The notes under the pieces: generated by a model
Databases searched by the model: none
Told to the model about the DNA's origin: nothing
Seen by the model: the letters and a program-made list of their open reading frames with translations, nothing else
Shown here: positions 1 through 8,675 of the stretch, one piece after another
Layout of the letters: each line of letters begins with the position of its first letter
How positions within the stretch are numbered: position 1 is the stretch's first letter
Made by a program: the position numbers and the translations under genes
NCBI GenBank assembly: GCA_001701135.1
Contig: DAAN01000027.1
Location: 1-64,000 of the forward strand
Reading direction: 5' to 3'
Source: Bacteroidales bacterium H3
GTDB lineage: Bacteria; Bacteroidota; Bacteroidia; Bacteroidales; Muribaculaceae
DNA: 64,000 bases

Positions 1-58
1 CAATTTTTGTCATGTACTAAAATGAATCCACTATGGAAACCGACAATTTTTTTGAATT

Positions 59-325
59 ATGAAACGCACATCCAGAACACTCGAAGAAATGCTTGACCCG
101 ATTTCTGCAAACGTTCAAGCAGAGGTTGACCTCTCTTTTGATATATCCGAACGCATTGATGCGCTTATGCGACAACGGGGCTTATCGAAGAAACAATTTG
201 CAGATGCACTCGGACACAGACCAAGCGAAATTACCAAATGGCTGAGCGGTCAGCACAACTTCACCATCGCCACACTCTCAATGCTCTCGTCATTCTTCGG
301 ACAACCGATTGTTACAGTCAGTTAA
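59..325 (+). CDS. XRE-family helix-turn-helix regulator, antitoxin-like
   Basis: An 88-residue protein with one Cro/C1-type helix-turn-helix at about residues 28-80 (core motif LSKKQFADALGHRPSEITKW). The N-terminus is charged and has no other domain. The size and the N-terminal extension resemble HigA-type antitoxins of type II toxin-antitoxin pairs, which usually follow the toxin gene. Only 58 bases precede it here. One frame stops at position 25 and could be the tail of an upstream toxin, but that cannot be judged from this window. The HTH call is firm; the antitoxin role is inference. Confidence 0.75.
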   Translation: MKRTSRTLEEMLDPISANVQAEVDLSFDISERIDALMRQRGLSKKQFADALGHRPSEITKWLSGQHNFTIATLSMLSSFFGQPIVTVS

Positions 326-375
326 TCTCTTGTTTCGCCTTATTCAATCCATTTTATTGCCAAAGGCAGAACCGT

Positions 376-407
376 TCAAACAGTGTATGGCGCTTTTTGT
401 AAATTTG
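376..407 (+). promoter_or_regulatory. Putative promoter for the 429 gene
   Basis: A Bacteroidota -7 box TAAATTTG lies at 400-407. A weak -33 element (TTCA) sits 20 bases upstream. The box is about 20 bases before the ATG at 429. Confidence 0.35.
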
Positions 408-428
408 CGAGATTAACAATTATAAGCA

Positions 429-623
429 ATGCGACTTCACCTGATAATTGTTGTTGTGACTTGTGTGTCGTTGTGTACTGCCTGTAAAGATCATTCCCAT
501 GATGACAGATTGTCTCCCCGCGAAGAATTAGATGAGCTTATCGACATGGTGCCCGGTACGGTAGGAACAAGAAGTCTCAACCCTTTTCGCCAACATCTCG
601 AAATGGGTATATTATTATTGTAA
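429..623 (+). CDS. Small putative lipoprotein
   Basis: A 64-residue reading frame with a basic start, a hydrophobic stretch and a lipobox-like LCTAC at residues 15-19, followed by an acidic, charged mature part. This fits a small outer-membrane or periplasmic lipoprotein; no family was recognised. A plausible -7 box precedes it. Its last 133 bases overlap, tail to tail, a convergent gene on the other strand, so one of the two may be spurious or both may have drifted. The short mature part ending in hydrophobic GILLL could also mean a truncated gene. Confidence 0.4.
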   Translation: MRLHLIIVVVTCVSLCTACKDHSHDDRLSPREELDELIDMVPGTVGTRSLNPFRQHLEMGILLL

Positions 624-1042
624 AGATAGCTGAAAGTAAAATGATTGTCAGCTGTTAAAGCGCATGGAAGTGGGCTGAGATAGATCCTCTGACACTGATT
701 GCGGGTAATGTCATCATAAAGTTTGTGTGTCTGCGTCTGTTTATCATTTACGCACAGTAGAGAGGGGCGGCACTGAAGCTTAGTGTCGAGGACCGATTCA
801 GGAGATTCGAGGAGGCTGCTGTCATCTGGCCGGTGGCGGGGTTTAGTCTGTTTATTTAAGTCGCCGTCAGTGTCTTTGTCCTCATCTGGGAAAAAGGTTA
901 TGGTGGTTTCGAAGATAGGGTCGTCGCCGTGCTCTTTTGCTTCGACTAACATAACCCAGCAAACGAAAAGCGTGAATATCACAAATCCGTATCCGACTAT
1001 TTGAGCGATGATTCCTAATGCTTGATCAATGATTTCTTCCAT
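491..1042 (-). CDS. Putative membrane-anchored protein of unknown function
   Basis: A 183-residue protein if started at the ATG at 1042; an earlier ATG at 1069 would fall inside the -7 box. It has one N-terminal transmembrane segment (about residues 8-30, IIAQIVGYGFVIFTLFVCWV). An acidic linker follows, then a polar region with several cysteines and no recognised domain. A near-consensus promoter lies just upstream, which supports transcription. The last ~44 codons run antisense to the small lipoprotein gene at 429 and look less protein-like (Ser-rich), so the true C-terminus may be shorter or frameshifted. Confidence 0.45.
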   Translation of the reverse strand: MEEIIDQALGIIAQIVGYGFVIFTLFVCWVMLVEAKEHGDDPIFETTITFFPDEDKDTDGDLNKQTKPRHRPDDSSLLESPESVLDTKLQCRPSLLCVNDKQTQTHKLYDDITRNQCQRIYLSPLPCALTADNHFTFSYLYNNNIPISRCWRKGLRLLVPTVPGTMSISSSNSSRGDNLSSWE

Positions 1043-1066
1043 AACGAACCAGAAATATTTCTTTCG

Positions 1067-1098
1067 CAAATATAACCAAATAGAAATAACGATCCAAA
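1067..1098 (-). promoter_or_regulatory. Promoter for the 491-1042 gene
   Basis: Read on the minus strand: TTTG (1095-1098), a 20-base spacer, then TATATTTG (1067-1074). This matches the Bacteroidota sigma-ABfr consensus exactly. It places the transcription start about 20 bases before the ATG at 1042. Confidence 0.55.
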
Positions 1099-1227
1099 GA
1101 AAGTCGCTGTTATTTTGTTATTTCCGCTTTTTACCGTGAAGACGGCGTGCCGGAGGAAAAACGGGATAGAGTTTCCGTAAAATCAAAATAAAACTTTGTG
1201 TGAAAAAGTTGCTTATTGAATGCTTCG

Positions 1228-1273
1228 TGAAAAAATATAAATCCTCTGTAACTCAAGGAGCTACAGAGGATTT
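1228..1273 (-). terminator. Rho-independent terminator of tRNA-Leu
   Basis: A 12-bp stem (1239-1250 with 1262-1273, AAATCCTCTGTA and its complement) with an 11-base loop. On the minus strand it is followed by a U-rich run made from the A-run at 1230-1235. It begins five bases beyond the tRNA 3' end. Confidence 0.75.
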
Positions 1274-1277
1274 AAAG

Positions 1278-1359
1278 TACCCGGACCCGGGCTCGAACCG
1301 GGATGGATTGCTCCAACGGTGTTTGAGACCGTCGCGTCTACCGATTCCGCCATCCGGGC
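1278..1359 (-). tRNA. tRNA-Leu (anticodon CAA)
   Basis: An 82-base gene. The acceptor stem pairs GCCCGGA with TCCGGGT and the discriminator base is A. The D-arm contains GGCGGAATCGGTAGACGC, typical of leucine tRNAs. The anticodon loop contains CTCAAAC, giving anticodon CAA for codon UUG. There is a short variable arm and the T-loop reads GGTTCGAGCCC. CCA is not encoded. The first pair would be a G-U wobble. Confidence 0.95.
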
Positions 1360-1439
1360 ATTTGAAGTAAGGAATCTATGTTGATTTGTTCTTAGCCTTT
1401 AAGAGGTGCTGCGAACTTGCCTTGACGGTATTGCGGGTG

Positions 1440-1471
1440 CAAAGTTAGAAAGTTTCCCGTTAATTGGCAAA
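1440..1471 (-). promoter_or_regulatory. Promoter for tRNA-Leu
   Basis: Minus strand: TTTG (1468-1471), a 20-base spacer, then TAACTTTG (1440-1447). The predicted start is about 70 bases before the tRNA 5' end, just past the end of the sigma factor gene. Confidence 0.6.
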
Positions 1472-1487
1472 TGTCGGCTATAAAATA

Positions 1488-2078
1488 TCAGCGGGTGAGG
1501 ACGATTTTTTTGTCGGAGGCGATGCGGCGCATGTTCAGGATTGCATAGCGCATGCGCCCCAGGGCGGTGTTGATGCTCACGCCGGTGGCTTCCGCGATTT
1601 CTTTGAACGACATGTTGCGGTAGAAGCGCATGTCGAGTACTTCGCGCTGTGCTTCGGGTAGCGATGCCATGATGCGTTTAACATCGGTGTGTATTTGCGA
1701 GGTGACGAGAATGTCTTCTACGTTTTCGTCGGCGAGTTCGCGTCGGTTCAGCACGTCGGTCTCTTCCTGGTCAGCCGAGACGGTGTTTTCGCTTTTGGTC
1801 TGACGGAAGAAGTCGATTATAAGGTTATGGGCAATGCGGGTGATCCATGCAGAGAATTTGCCGGAGTCGGTGTATCGGTTCTGCTTGATGGTTGCGATTG
1901 CCTTGACGAAAGTCTCCTGAAAGATGTCGTCTGCAACATCTTTGTTTTTGACGATGTTGAATATGTAGTTGAACACACGGTTTTGATGTCTGCGCAGCAG
2001 GGTGTCGAAAGCTTCGTTGTTCCCGTTGGCGTAGGCATTGACCAGCATTTCGTCGGTCATCCGATTTAGTTTTTGCAT
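1488..2078 (-). CDS. ECF-type RNA polymerase sigma factor
   Basis: A 196-residue sigma-70-family protein. Region 2 lies at about residues 18-92 (RRHQNRVFNYIFNIVKNKDV, then DIFQETFVKA and the FSAWITRIAHNLIIDFFR segment). A variable linker follows. Region 4 lies at about 130-185 (LPEAQREVLDMRFYRNMSFK, then the HTH EIAEATGVSINTALGRMRYA). No anti-sigma gene is adjacent, which is common for the housekeeping-like SigW-type ECF factors of Bacteroidales. The ~140-base leader from the promoter at 2222-2253 contains no obvious gene. The target regulon cannot be read from the sequence. Confidence 0.9.
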   Translation of the reverse strand: MQKLNRMTDEMLVNAYANGNNEAFDTLLRRHQNRVFNYIFNIVKNKDVADDIFQETFVKAIATIKQNRYTDSGKFSAWITRIAHNLIIDFFRQTKSENTVSADQEETDVLNRRELADENVEDILVTSQIHTDVKRIMASLPEAQREVLDMRFYRNMSFKEIAEATGVSINTALGRMRYAILNMRRIASDKKIVLTR

Positions 2079-2221
2079 TTTCAGTAGTGAGATTTGATTA
2101 GGTAGAGCTAAAATCGATAGGCGAGTAGGTTAAGTTGAGTGATATAGGTTTAGTATTAAAAGTGACCCGGATCTGCCGGGATAGGTTGATGGATGATTGT
2201 CTGGTTTATTTTTTTCTAATA

Positions 2222-2253
2222 CAAAGGTAGTGGTTTTCTTTGATATGACCAAA
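2222..2253 (-). promoter_or_regulatory. Promoter for the ECF sigma factor
   Basis: Minus strand: TTTG (2250-2253), a 20-base spacer, then TACCTTTG (2222-2229), an exact Bacteroidota consensus. The start codon is about 140 bases downstream, so the mRNA has a longish leader. Confidence 0.6.
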
Positions 2254-2394
2254 AGTTTGTGCTTAAAAGTGCGGATCTTTAAAGATTATTTGCGTTTCGC
2301 GGGCAATAATGGAGTGGCGGAGCCGTTGCAGTATGGCCTGAGCCATCCGGGATGGAATGACCGGATGGTGAAATGTGAAAAATTGGAAAAATAG

Positions 2395-2870
2395 GGGCCG
2401 GGAGTCATACTAAACGGCTTCCCAATGCGTTATAAAGATGTAATCATTCTTCACATTATCTACGCCCTAACTTAACATGTCAGGCCTATGAAAGATAATT
2501 CTACTCCTATTTTACCTCTTACTCCCTCTCCAATGAACAGAGCTGCTAAATGCTCGCGCGGCGGTAGTGATCTTACTCCGCGCCGGCAGACTCTCGCGCT
2601 GCTCCGACAGTTTGCCCGGGCCTACAGCTGCGTTACGACCCTGCCGCCCACGCTTGGCGCCATTGTTGCAAACTGATCGGGAGTCATAATGTACTTTCCC
2701 GATTGCTGCCGAAGGGGCAGGGAATCAGGCTCCCTCCTCTTCGGCTTCGATTTTAGAACGCGCTCATAGAGCTTTTTCTGACGTTGTGAATGGCTTCAGA
2801 GCCGATTTGATGCACAAAAATGTTAAAATAGGGTGAATTAATTGACAAAAGTTAAGAAATAAGGGGATTT
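2395..2870. other. Non-coding stretch before the his operon
   Basis: No convincing gene is seen. A 62-codon frame at 2488-2676 has no start signal or family resemblance. There is a small inverted repeat ATCGGGA/TCCCGAT at about 2676-2703. The phrase GGGAGTCATA also occurs near 2400 and near 2680, suggesting duplicated or decayed sequence. The DNA may be gene remnant. Confidence 0.4.
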
Positions 2871-2875
2871 TTCGC

Positions 2876-2883
2876 TAACTTTG
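2876..2883 (+). promoter_or_regulatory. -7 box for the histidine operon
   Basis: TAACTTTG about 80 bases before hisG. I see no clear TTTG at the -33 position. No his leader peptide with a histidine run and no T-box was found in the leader. Confidence 0.45.
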
Positions 2884-2961
2884 CTGCTCCAATAGAAGTT
2901 TCACCGGTTTAAGCGGAAGGCCCGGGCGGTCGCCGCCAACCATTTTTTTGAACATTAATCT

Positions 2962-3813
2962 ATGTTAAGGATTGCAATTCAGGCAAAGGGAAGACTCAAC
3001 GAAGACTGCGTGACGCTGATGAACGACAGCGGAATAACCATATCAGGCGGTAGCCGCAAACTTATGGCTCATGCCAAAGGGTTTCCGATGGACGTGCTCT
3101 ATCTGCGCGACGACGACATCCCGCAGGCCGTTGAGATGGGAGTGGCCGATATAGGCATCGTAGGTCTCAATGAGCTTGAGGAGAAGGGCGCCGAAGTCGA
3201 TGTGATCATGGAGCTTGGGTTCGGCGAGTGCCGCATTTCGCTGGCAGTGCCCCGCGAGGCTGACTATCAGGGCCTCGAATGGTTCAATGGCCGCCGGATT
3301 GCCACCAGCTATCCCCGCATACTCCGCCGTTTTCTCGACAATAACGGCATCAATGCCGAGATTCACGAAATTGCCGGTTCGGTTGAGGTCGCTCCTGCCG
3401 TAGGGATGGCCGACGCCATATTCGACATAGTCTCGAGCGGCGGCACTCTGGTGCAGAATGGCCTTGTGGAGGTCGAGCAGGTGCTTTATTCACAGGCCGT
3501 ACTTATCGGCAACCGCAATCTCGACGAGTCAAAACTCGCCGACCTTAAGAAACTGCAATTCCGTTTCTCGTCGAACATCGACTCCCGCGACATGAAATAT
3601 GTGCTGATGAATCTCCCCGCGGCGTCGGTCGACAAGGCCGTGGCTATGCTCCCGGGCATGAAAAGCCCCACGCTGCTGCCGCTGGCCGAGGAGGGATGGT
3701 TCTCGCTCCACGCCGTCATCGCCAAGGATGAACTTTGGGAGAAAGTGGAGATGCTCAAAAGTGTCGGCGCCGAGGATATCCTTGTGCTTCAGGTAGAAAA
3801 TATCATCCGTTGA
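2962..3813 (+). CDS. hisG: ATP phosphoribosyltransferase, long form
   Basis: First step of histidine synthesis: condenses ATP with PRPP to give phosphoribosyl-ATP, in the cytoplasm. At 283 residues it is the long, self-contained form, so no HisZ partner is needed. It has the bilobal catalytic domain (residues 1 to ~205) and a C-terminal ACT-like domain (~208-283) that binds histidine for feedback inhibition. The PRPP-binding loop is visible in EIAGSVEVAPAVGMADAIFD, followed by IVSSGGTLVQNGL. It is the first gene of an eight-gene operon and is followed 14 bases later by hisD. Confidence 0.97.
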   Translation: MLRIAIQAKGRLNEDCVTLMNDSGITISGGSRKLMAHAKGFPMDVLYLRDDDIPQAVEMGVADIGIVGLNELEEKGAEVDVIMELGFGECRISLAVPREADYQGLEWFNGRRIATSYPRILRRFLDNNGINAEIHEIAGSVEVAPAVGMADAIFDIVSSGGTLVQNGLVEVEQVLYSQAVLIGNRNLDESKLADLKKLQFRFSSNIDSRDMKYVLMNLPAASVDKAVAMLPGMKSPTLLPLAEEGWFSLHAVIAKDELWEKVEMLKSVGAEDILVLQVENIIR

Positions 3814-3827
3814 AAACAGCATAGTCA

Positions 3828-5111
3828 ATGGAAACCGTAATAAATCCCCCGCGGCAGCAATGGGCTTCGCTCGTGCGCCGCAACATCACCGACGCCGCCA
3901 CTGTGGCCGAAGCTGTCGATGCCATCATTGAGCGCGTCAGCGCTGAAGGCGACGCCGCCCTGCGTGACTATGCGCTGAAATTCGACGGCAGCCATATCGA
4001 TGCTCTCGAGGTTTCGCAGGAGGAGATTGCCGCTGCCGGCGATGCTGTCAGCTCCGACGTAAAGAGGGCCATCGCAACCGGCATTGCCAACATCGAGGCG
4101 TTTCATGCCGCCCAGCTTCCGCACGAGGTGAAGGTCGAGACCATGCCGGGTGTCACCTGTGTGCAACGCGCGGTGCCTCTGCAGCGTGTAGGTCTATATA
4201 TCCCCGGCGGACAGGCACCGCTCTTCTCCACAGTGATGATGCTGGCCGTGCCGGCCCGCATCGCCGGATGCCCCGAGGTCATCCTTTGCACACCGCAGAG
4301 TCACGACCGCCCCATAGCGCCCGAAATCCTGTATACAGCCCGTGAATGCGGCGTCAGCAGGATATATCGTGTCGGCGGCGCGCAGGCCATAGCCGCCATG
4401 GCTGTCGGCACAGATTCCATCGCACGAGTCGATAAAATCTTCGGCCCCGGCAACCGCTTCGTCACCCGCGCCAAGCAGGTGCTGTCGCAGCGTGTGGCCA
4501 TCGACATGCCTGCCGGGCCCAGCGAAGTGCTGGTGATGGCCGACGATAGCTGCAACCCCATGTTTGTGGCCGCCGACATGCTCTCGCAGGCCGAACACGG
4601 GCCCGACAGCCAGGCCATCTGCGTGTGCTCCTCGACAGAAACCGCCGCCGCCGTGCGCGATGCCGTGGAGCTGCTCAAAAAGCGCCTGTCGCGCACCGAT
4701 TCCATCGAGAAATCACTGTCGCACAGCCGTATAATCGTGCTCCCCTCCACCGACGACATGATCTCGTTTGTCAACAGCTACGGCCCCGAACACCTGATCA
4801 TCTCCATGCACTCCCCCTGGGAGGTGGCTGCGCGTATCACCGCCGCCGGGTCGGTATTTATCGGCAATTATTCACCCGAAAGCGCCGGGGATTATGCCTC
4901 CGGCACCAATCACACCCTCCCCACCAACGGCTGGGCGCACTCGTTCAGCGGCGTGAATATCGACAGCTTCATGCGCAAAATCACATATCAGCAGCTCACT
5001 CCTGCCGGACTGACATCGCTCGAGCCGGCCATCGTGGCCATGGCCCGTGCCGAAGGACTCGACGCCCACGCCCTGGCTGCCGAGATCCGCATCACCGATC
5101 AACCGGAATAA
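3828..5111 (+). CDS. hisD: Histidinol dehydrogenase
   Basis: A 427-residue zinc enzyme that catalyses the last two steps of the pathway, oxidising histidinol to histidine with two NAD. Family signatures include PGPxNRFV-type FGPGNRFVTRAKQ, the MPAGPSEVLVMAD segment, the metal-binding QAEHGPDSQA (Gln/His ligands), YGPEHLII and GDYASGTNHTLPT. Length is normal for the family. It sits second in the operon, 20 bases before hisC. Confidence 0.97.
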   Translation: METVINPPRQQWASLVRRNITDAATVAEAVDAIIERVSAEGDAALRDYALKFDGSHIDALEVSQEEIAAAGDAVSSDVKRAIATGIANIEAFHAAQLPHEVKVETMPGVTCVQRAVPLQRVGLYIPGGQAPLFSTVMMLAVPARIAGCPEVILCTPQSHDRPIAPEILYTARECGVSRIYRVGGAQAIAAMAVGTDSIARVDKIFGPGNRFVTRAKQVLSQRVAIDMPAGPSEVLVMADDSCNPMFVAADMLSQAEHGPDSQAICVCSSTETAAAVRDAVELLKKRLSRTDSIEKSLSHSRIIVLPSTDDMISFVNSYGPEHLIISMHSPWEVAARITAAGSVFIGNYSPESAGDYASGTNHTLPTNGWAHSFSGVNIDSFMRKITYQQLTPAGLTSLEPAIVAMARAEGLDAHALAAEIRITDQPE

Positions 5112-5131
5112 CATCTCTGAATCATCGCATT

Positions 5132-6184
5132 ATGAACCGGAAAAATCCGCTACAATATGTGCGCCCCAACATCCTCGCGCTTGAGCCTTACAGCACCGCG
5201 CGCGACGAATTCACAGGAGGCGACATATCGGTCTGGGTCGACGCCAACGAAAATCCATTCAACAATGGCGTGAACCGGTACCCCGACCCCCATCACCGGA
5301 AACTCAAAGAGGTAGTCGCTTCGCTGAAAGGCTTTCCCGCCTCACAGATATTTCTCGGAGGAGCCGGCAGTGACGAGGCCATAGACCTCACATTCAGGAT
5401 TTTCTGTACACCGGACAAAGATAACGCCATAGCCATCTCGCCCAGCTACGGAGTCTACCGCGTGTCGGCTGCGATCAACGATATTGAGTTGCGCGAGGTG
5501 CGCCTCAACGACGATTTCTCCCTCCCCGTCGATCGCCTTCTCGAGGCTGCCGACTCCCGTTCGAAACTCATGTGGATCTGTTCACCTAACAATCCCACCG
5601 CCAACGCATTCGCACGCGCCGATCTGTTGCGCCTGTGCGACGAATTCGACGGGATGGTTGTTGTCGACGAGGCCTATGTGGATTTTTCGGAGGAAGGCTC
5701 GCTCCGCGACTGCATAGCCGCTCACCCCAATCTCATCATACTTCAGACTTTTTCCAAAGCCTGGGGAATGGCCGGGCTGCGTTTCGGAATGGCGTTTGCC
5801 ACCGCCGAAATCATAGCCATTTATAATAATGTGAAATATCCCTACAACATCAATGGCCCAACGCAGGACGCACTGATAGAGCGCATTACCGCCACTGCCC
5901 CCGAAGTAGGGCGCATGGTTGATGAAATCACTGCCGACCGGCGGATGCTTTCCGACGGCTTGAGCCGGTGTGCGTGTGTGAAACATGTCTATCCCTCCGA
6001 CGCAAATTTCCTGCTGGTGAAAGTGACCGATGCCGGCGCCATTTATGATTATCTTATAGCCAACGGCGTGATAGTGCGCAACCGCTCCTCGCAGCCCGGA
6101 TGTGCCGACTGCCTGCGAATCACCGTGGGCACGCATGATGAGAATCTTCGCATTCTCGATCTGATGCGCGCCTATGGTATGTAA
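5132..6184 (+). CDS. hisC: Histidinol-phosphate aminotransferase
   Basis: A fold-type I PLP enzyme that transfers an amino group from glutamate to imidazole-acetol phosphate. It has 350 residues from the ATG at 5132; the frame stays open far upstream, but that part is antisense-like sequence inside hisD. Features seen are the WVDANENPFN substrate loop, GGAGSDEAID, SPNNPTANAF, the PLP-contacting VVVDEAYVDF, and the Schiff-base lysine K209 in TFSKAWGMAGLRFG. It follows hisD by 20 bases. Confidence 0.96.
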   Translation: MNRKNPLQYVRPNILALEPYSTARDEFTGGDISVWVDANENPFNNGVNRYPDPHHRKLKEVVASLKGFPASQIFLGGAGSDEAIDLTFRIFCTPDKDNAIAISPSYGVYRVSAAINDIELREVRLNDDFSLPVDRLLEAADSRSKLMWICSPNNPTANAFARADLLRLCDEFDGMVVVDEAYVDFSEEGSLRDCIAAHPNLIILQTFSKAWGMAGLRFGMAFATAEIIAIYNNVKYPYNINGPTQDALIERITATAPEVGRMVDEITADRRMLSDGLSRCACVKHVYPSDANFLLVKVTDAGAIYDYLIANGVIVRNRSSQPGCADCLRITVGTHDENLRILDLMRAYGM

Positions 6185-6235
6185 TCGACCGGATGTCCTC
6201 GTGTAGGTAACATTTATCATTAAATTAGCTCAAAG

Positions 6236-7330
6236 TTGAAAAAAGCCATATTCATTGACCGCGACGGCACAATCATCGCCGAACCCGCCGACGAACAGAT
6301 CGACTCGCTGGAGAAGCTCGAGTTCGTGCCCGGAGCCATCTCGGCTCTGCGGATGCTTGCAGGAAAGGGCTACGAGCTGGTGATGGTCTCCAATCAGGAT
6401 GGCCTCGGCACCGATTCGTTTCCCGAGGATACATTCTGGCCCGCCCACAACAAGATGCTCGCCACCCTGGCCGGCGAGGGTGTGTGTTTCGACGATCAGC
6501 TCATCGACCGCTCGTTCCCGGCCGACAATGCACCCACGCGCAAGCCACGCACCGGCATGCTCGGAAAATATATGGATGGCAGCTATGACCTTGCCGCCTG
6601 CTATGTGATCGGCGACCGCCATACCGATGTGGAGCTGGCCCGCAATCTCGGCGCACGCGGCATCTTCCTGGGAAAGCCCGACGACGCGCCCGAAGGCACG
6701 CATCTGGCCACTACCGACTGGCATGAGATCGCCCGCCACATACTCACGGGCGACCGCACCGCCACTGTGAGTCGGCATACATCGGAAACCTCGATCGACG
6801 TAACCGTCGACCTCGATACTGCCGAAGGGTCGGCTGTCGACAGCGGTCTGAAATTCTTCGACCACATGCTCTGGCAGATACCGCACCATGCGGGAATCCG
6901 TCTCGACCTGGTATGCCGCGGTGACCTTGAAGTCGACGAACACCATTCGATGGAGGATGTGGCTATCGCCCTTGGCGAGGCCCTTACCCTGGCTTTGGGG
7001 GATAAACGCGGCATTGAACGATATGGCTTCGTGCTCCCCATGGACGAAAGCCGCGCCATGGTTCTCATTGATCTGGGCGGTCGCGCCGACTTCGACTGGG
7101 ATGTGCCCTTTACCCGCGAATATGTGGGAGACACACCCACCGAGATGTACCGCCATTTCTTCCACACGCTCTGCGTGGCCATGAAATGCAACCTCCACAT
7201 ACAGGCACGCGGCGAGAACAACCATCACCTCATCGAAGGGGTGTTCAAGGCATTTGCCCGCGCACTGCGCATGGCTGTTCGTCGCGATCCGTTCTCATAT
7301 TCACTCCCCTCAAGCAAAGGCATCCTATGA
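6236..7330 (+). CDS. hisB: Bifunctional histidinol-phosphatase / imidazoleglycerol-phosphate dehydratase
   Basis: A 364-residue fusion. The N-terminal HAD phosphatase (residues 1 to ~165) has the catalytic pair D8 and D10 in FIDRDGT, plus VSNQDGLGT and the [10 protein letters not shown] motif. The C-terminal dehydratase (~170-364) carries the two metal-binding segments [12 protein letters not shown] and [17 protein letters not shown] and a second copy further on ([15 protein letters not shown]). The best start is a TTG at 6236, because the HAD motif begins a few codons later and no ATG lies just upstream. It ends in an ATGA overlap with hisH. A second, unrelated histidinol phosphatase gene lies at 51558. 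Confidence 0.95.
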   Translation: MKKAIFIDRDGTIIAEPADEQIDSLEKLEFVPGAISALRMLAGKGYELVMVSNQDGLGTDSFPEDTFWPAHNKMLATLAGEGVCFDDQLIDRSFPADNAPTRKPRTGMLGKYMDGSYDLAACYVIGDRHTDVELARNLGARGIFLGKPDDAPEGTHLATTDWHEIARHILTGDRTATVSRHTSETSIDVTVDLDTAEGSAVDSGLKFFDHMLWQIPHHAGIRLDLVCRGDLEVDEHHSMEDVAIALGEALTLALGDKRGIERYGFVLPMDESRAMVLIDLGGRADFDWDVPFTREYVGDTPTEMYRHFFHTLCVAMKCNLHIQARGENNHHLIEGVFKAFARALRMAVRRDPFSYSLPSSKGIL

Positions 7331-7914
7331 TAGCTATAATCGATTACGACATGGGCAACATCCGCTCCGTGGAAAATGCCCTGCACCGGCTCGGCGCCGA
7401 GTATAAGCTGACCGCCGACCCGGCTGAAATCCGCAAGGCCGACCGCGTGATTCTTCCCGGCGTGGGCCACTGCGGCCAGGCTGTAGAGAATCTGCGCGAG
7501 CGCGGACTGGTGGATGTGATCAAGGATCTGCGGCGCCCCGTGCTCGGCATCTGTGTGGGCATGCAGGCCATGTGTCGCCACACCGAGGAGGGGGATGCCG
7601 ACGGTCTCGGCATCTTCGACGCGCGCGTCACCCGATTCGACGATTCCCTCGGACTCAAAGTGCCCCACATGGGTTGGAATCAGATTTCAAATCTCGACAG
7701 CAAGTTGCTGCGCGACATCCGCGGCGGCGAATATGTCTATTTTGTCCACAGCTATTACGCCTCGCTCGGGCCCGACACCATTGCCACCACCACCTATGGC
7801 TCCGTGATGTTCTCGGCAGCACTGAAATATGAAAACTTCTACGGCACCCAGTTCCACCCCGAAAAAAGTGGCGATGCCGGTAGCCGGATTCTTTCCAATT
7901 TCTTGAAACTCTGA
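7327..7914 (+). CDS. hisH: Imidazole glycerol phosphate synthase, glutaminase subunit
   Basis: A 195-residue class I glutamine amidotransferase that supplies ammonia to HisF. The catalytic cysteine is C76 in LGICVGMQ, with the His-Glu pair in [10 protein letters not shown] near the C-terminus; the oxyanion strand is PGVGHCGQA. The start is the ATG at 7327, whose bases overlap the hisB stop (ATGA), implying coupled translation. A longer frame upstream is a shadow of hisB. HisA is inserted between hisH and hisF, as in many bacteria. Confidence 0.96.
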   Translation: MIAIIDYDMGNIRSVENALHRLGAEYKLTADPAEIRKADRVILPGVGHCGQAVENLRERGLVDVIKDLRRPVLGICVGMQAMCRHTEEGDADGLGIFDARVTRFDDSLGLKVPHMGWNQISNLDSKLLRDIRGGEYVYFVHSYYASLGPDTIATTTYGSVMFSAALKYENFYGTQFHPEKSGDAGSRILSNFLKL

Positions 7915-7919
7915 TCAAT

Positions 7920-8654
7920 ATGTCTACAGTTGTAATTCCCGCCATTGACATAATCCAGGGGCGCTGCGTGCGTCTGAGCCAGGGCGACTACGCCAGCAAG
8001 ACGGTCTACGATGTAGACCCCTGCGACATGGTCCGCCGCTTTGTCGACGCCGGATTTCCCCGTGTACATGTCGTGGACCTCGATGGCGCCAAGGCCGCCA
8101 GCCCGCAGAACCTTGCCACGCTTGAGAAAGTGGCCTCCGTGCCGGGCGCACGCATTGAATGGGGCGGCGGTATCAAGGATTCCCAGGCTCTCACCGACAT
8201 CTTCTCGGCCGGCGCGTCGTATGCGGTGGTCGGATCCATAGCGGCCCGGCAACCCGATGTCATGGCCCGATGGATCAGGGAATACGGACCCGGCCGCATG
8301 ATTCTCGGTGCAGATGTCCGCAATGGCCGCGTGGCCGTCAGCGGATGGCAGGAGGAGATGCAGCTAACCATAGAGGATCTGATACTGAGGCTTCTGCCCG
8401 ATGGTCTCACACAGGCTATCTGCACCGAAATCTCACGCGACGGCATGCTTGCAGGCTCTGCCGTGGAACTCTACCGGCAACTGATGGAGCGTTTCCCGCA
8501 GGTGATTTTCACTTCGTCGGGTGGCATAGGCTCGTTAGCCGATGTGGAGGAGGTGGCCGCCGCAGGTGTTCCACGCGTGATTGTCGGAAAAGCGCTCTAC
8601 GAAGGCCGCGTTACACTTGAACAGCTTCGCCCCTTTGCCGGCGATGCCGTCTGA
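7920..8654 (+). CDS. hisA: ProFAR isomerase (phosphoribosylformimino-AICAR ribotide isomerase)
   Basis: A 244-residue TIM barrel that catalyses the Amadori rearrangement of ProFAR to PRFAR. The general-base aspartate is D10 in VVIPAIDIIQGRCVRL. The phosphate-binding loops are VEWGGGI-like RIEWGGGIKD and TSSGGIGSLADV. Length is normal. It starts five bases after the hisH stop. Confidence 0.95.
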   Translation: MSTVVIPAIDIIQGRCVRLSQGDYASKTVYDVDPCDMVRRFVDAGFPRVHVVDLDGAKAASPQNLATLEKVASVPGARIEWGGGIKDSQALTDIFSAGASYAVVGSIAARQPDVMARWIREYGPGRMILGADVRNGRVAVSGWQEEMQLTIEDLILRLLPDGLTQAICTEISRDGMLAGSAVELYRQLMERFPQVIFTSSGGIGSLADVEEVAAAGVPRVIVGKALYEGRVTLEQLRPFAGDAV

Positions 8655-8675
8655 TAAACTGAAAATCAATACGCA

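Noticed and set aside
59..325. A complete toxin-antitoxin pair
   Set aside because: Only the HTH gene is inside the window; the partner cannot be seen.
2197..2676. Two short open frames (65 and 62 codons) before the his operon
   Set aside because: One overlaps the sigma-factor promoter; neither shows a domain, signal peptide or start signal.
2876..2961. A histidine attenuator or T-box before hisG
   Set aside because: No histidine-rich leader peptide, T-box core or terminator/antiterminator pair is visible.
4625..5131. Possible N-terminal extension of hisC
   Set aside because: The extended part is an Arg/His-rich out-of-frame reading of hisD; hisC starts properly at 5132.
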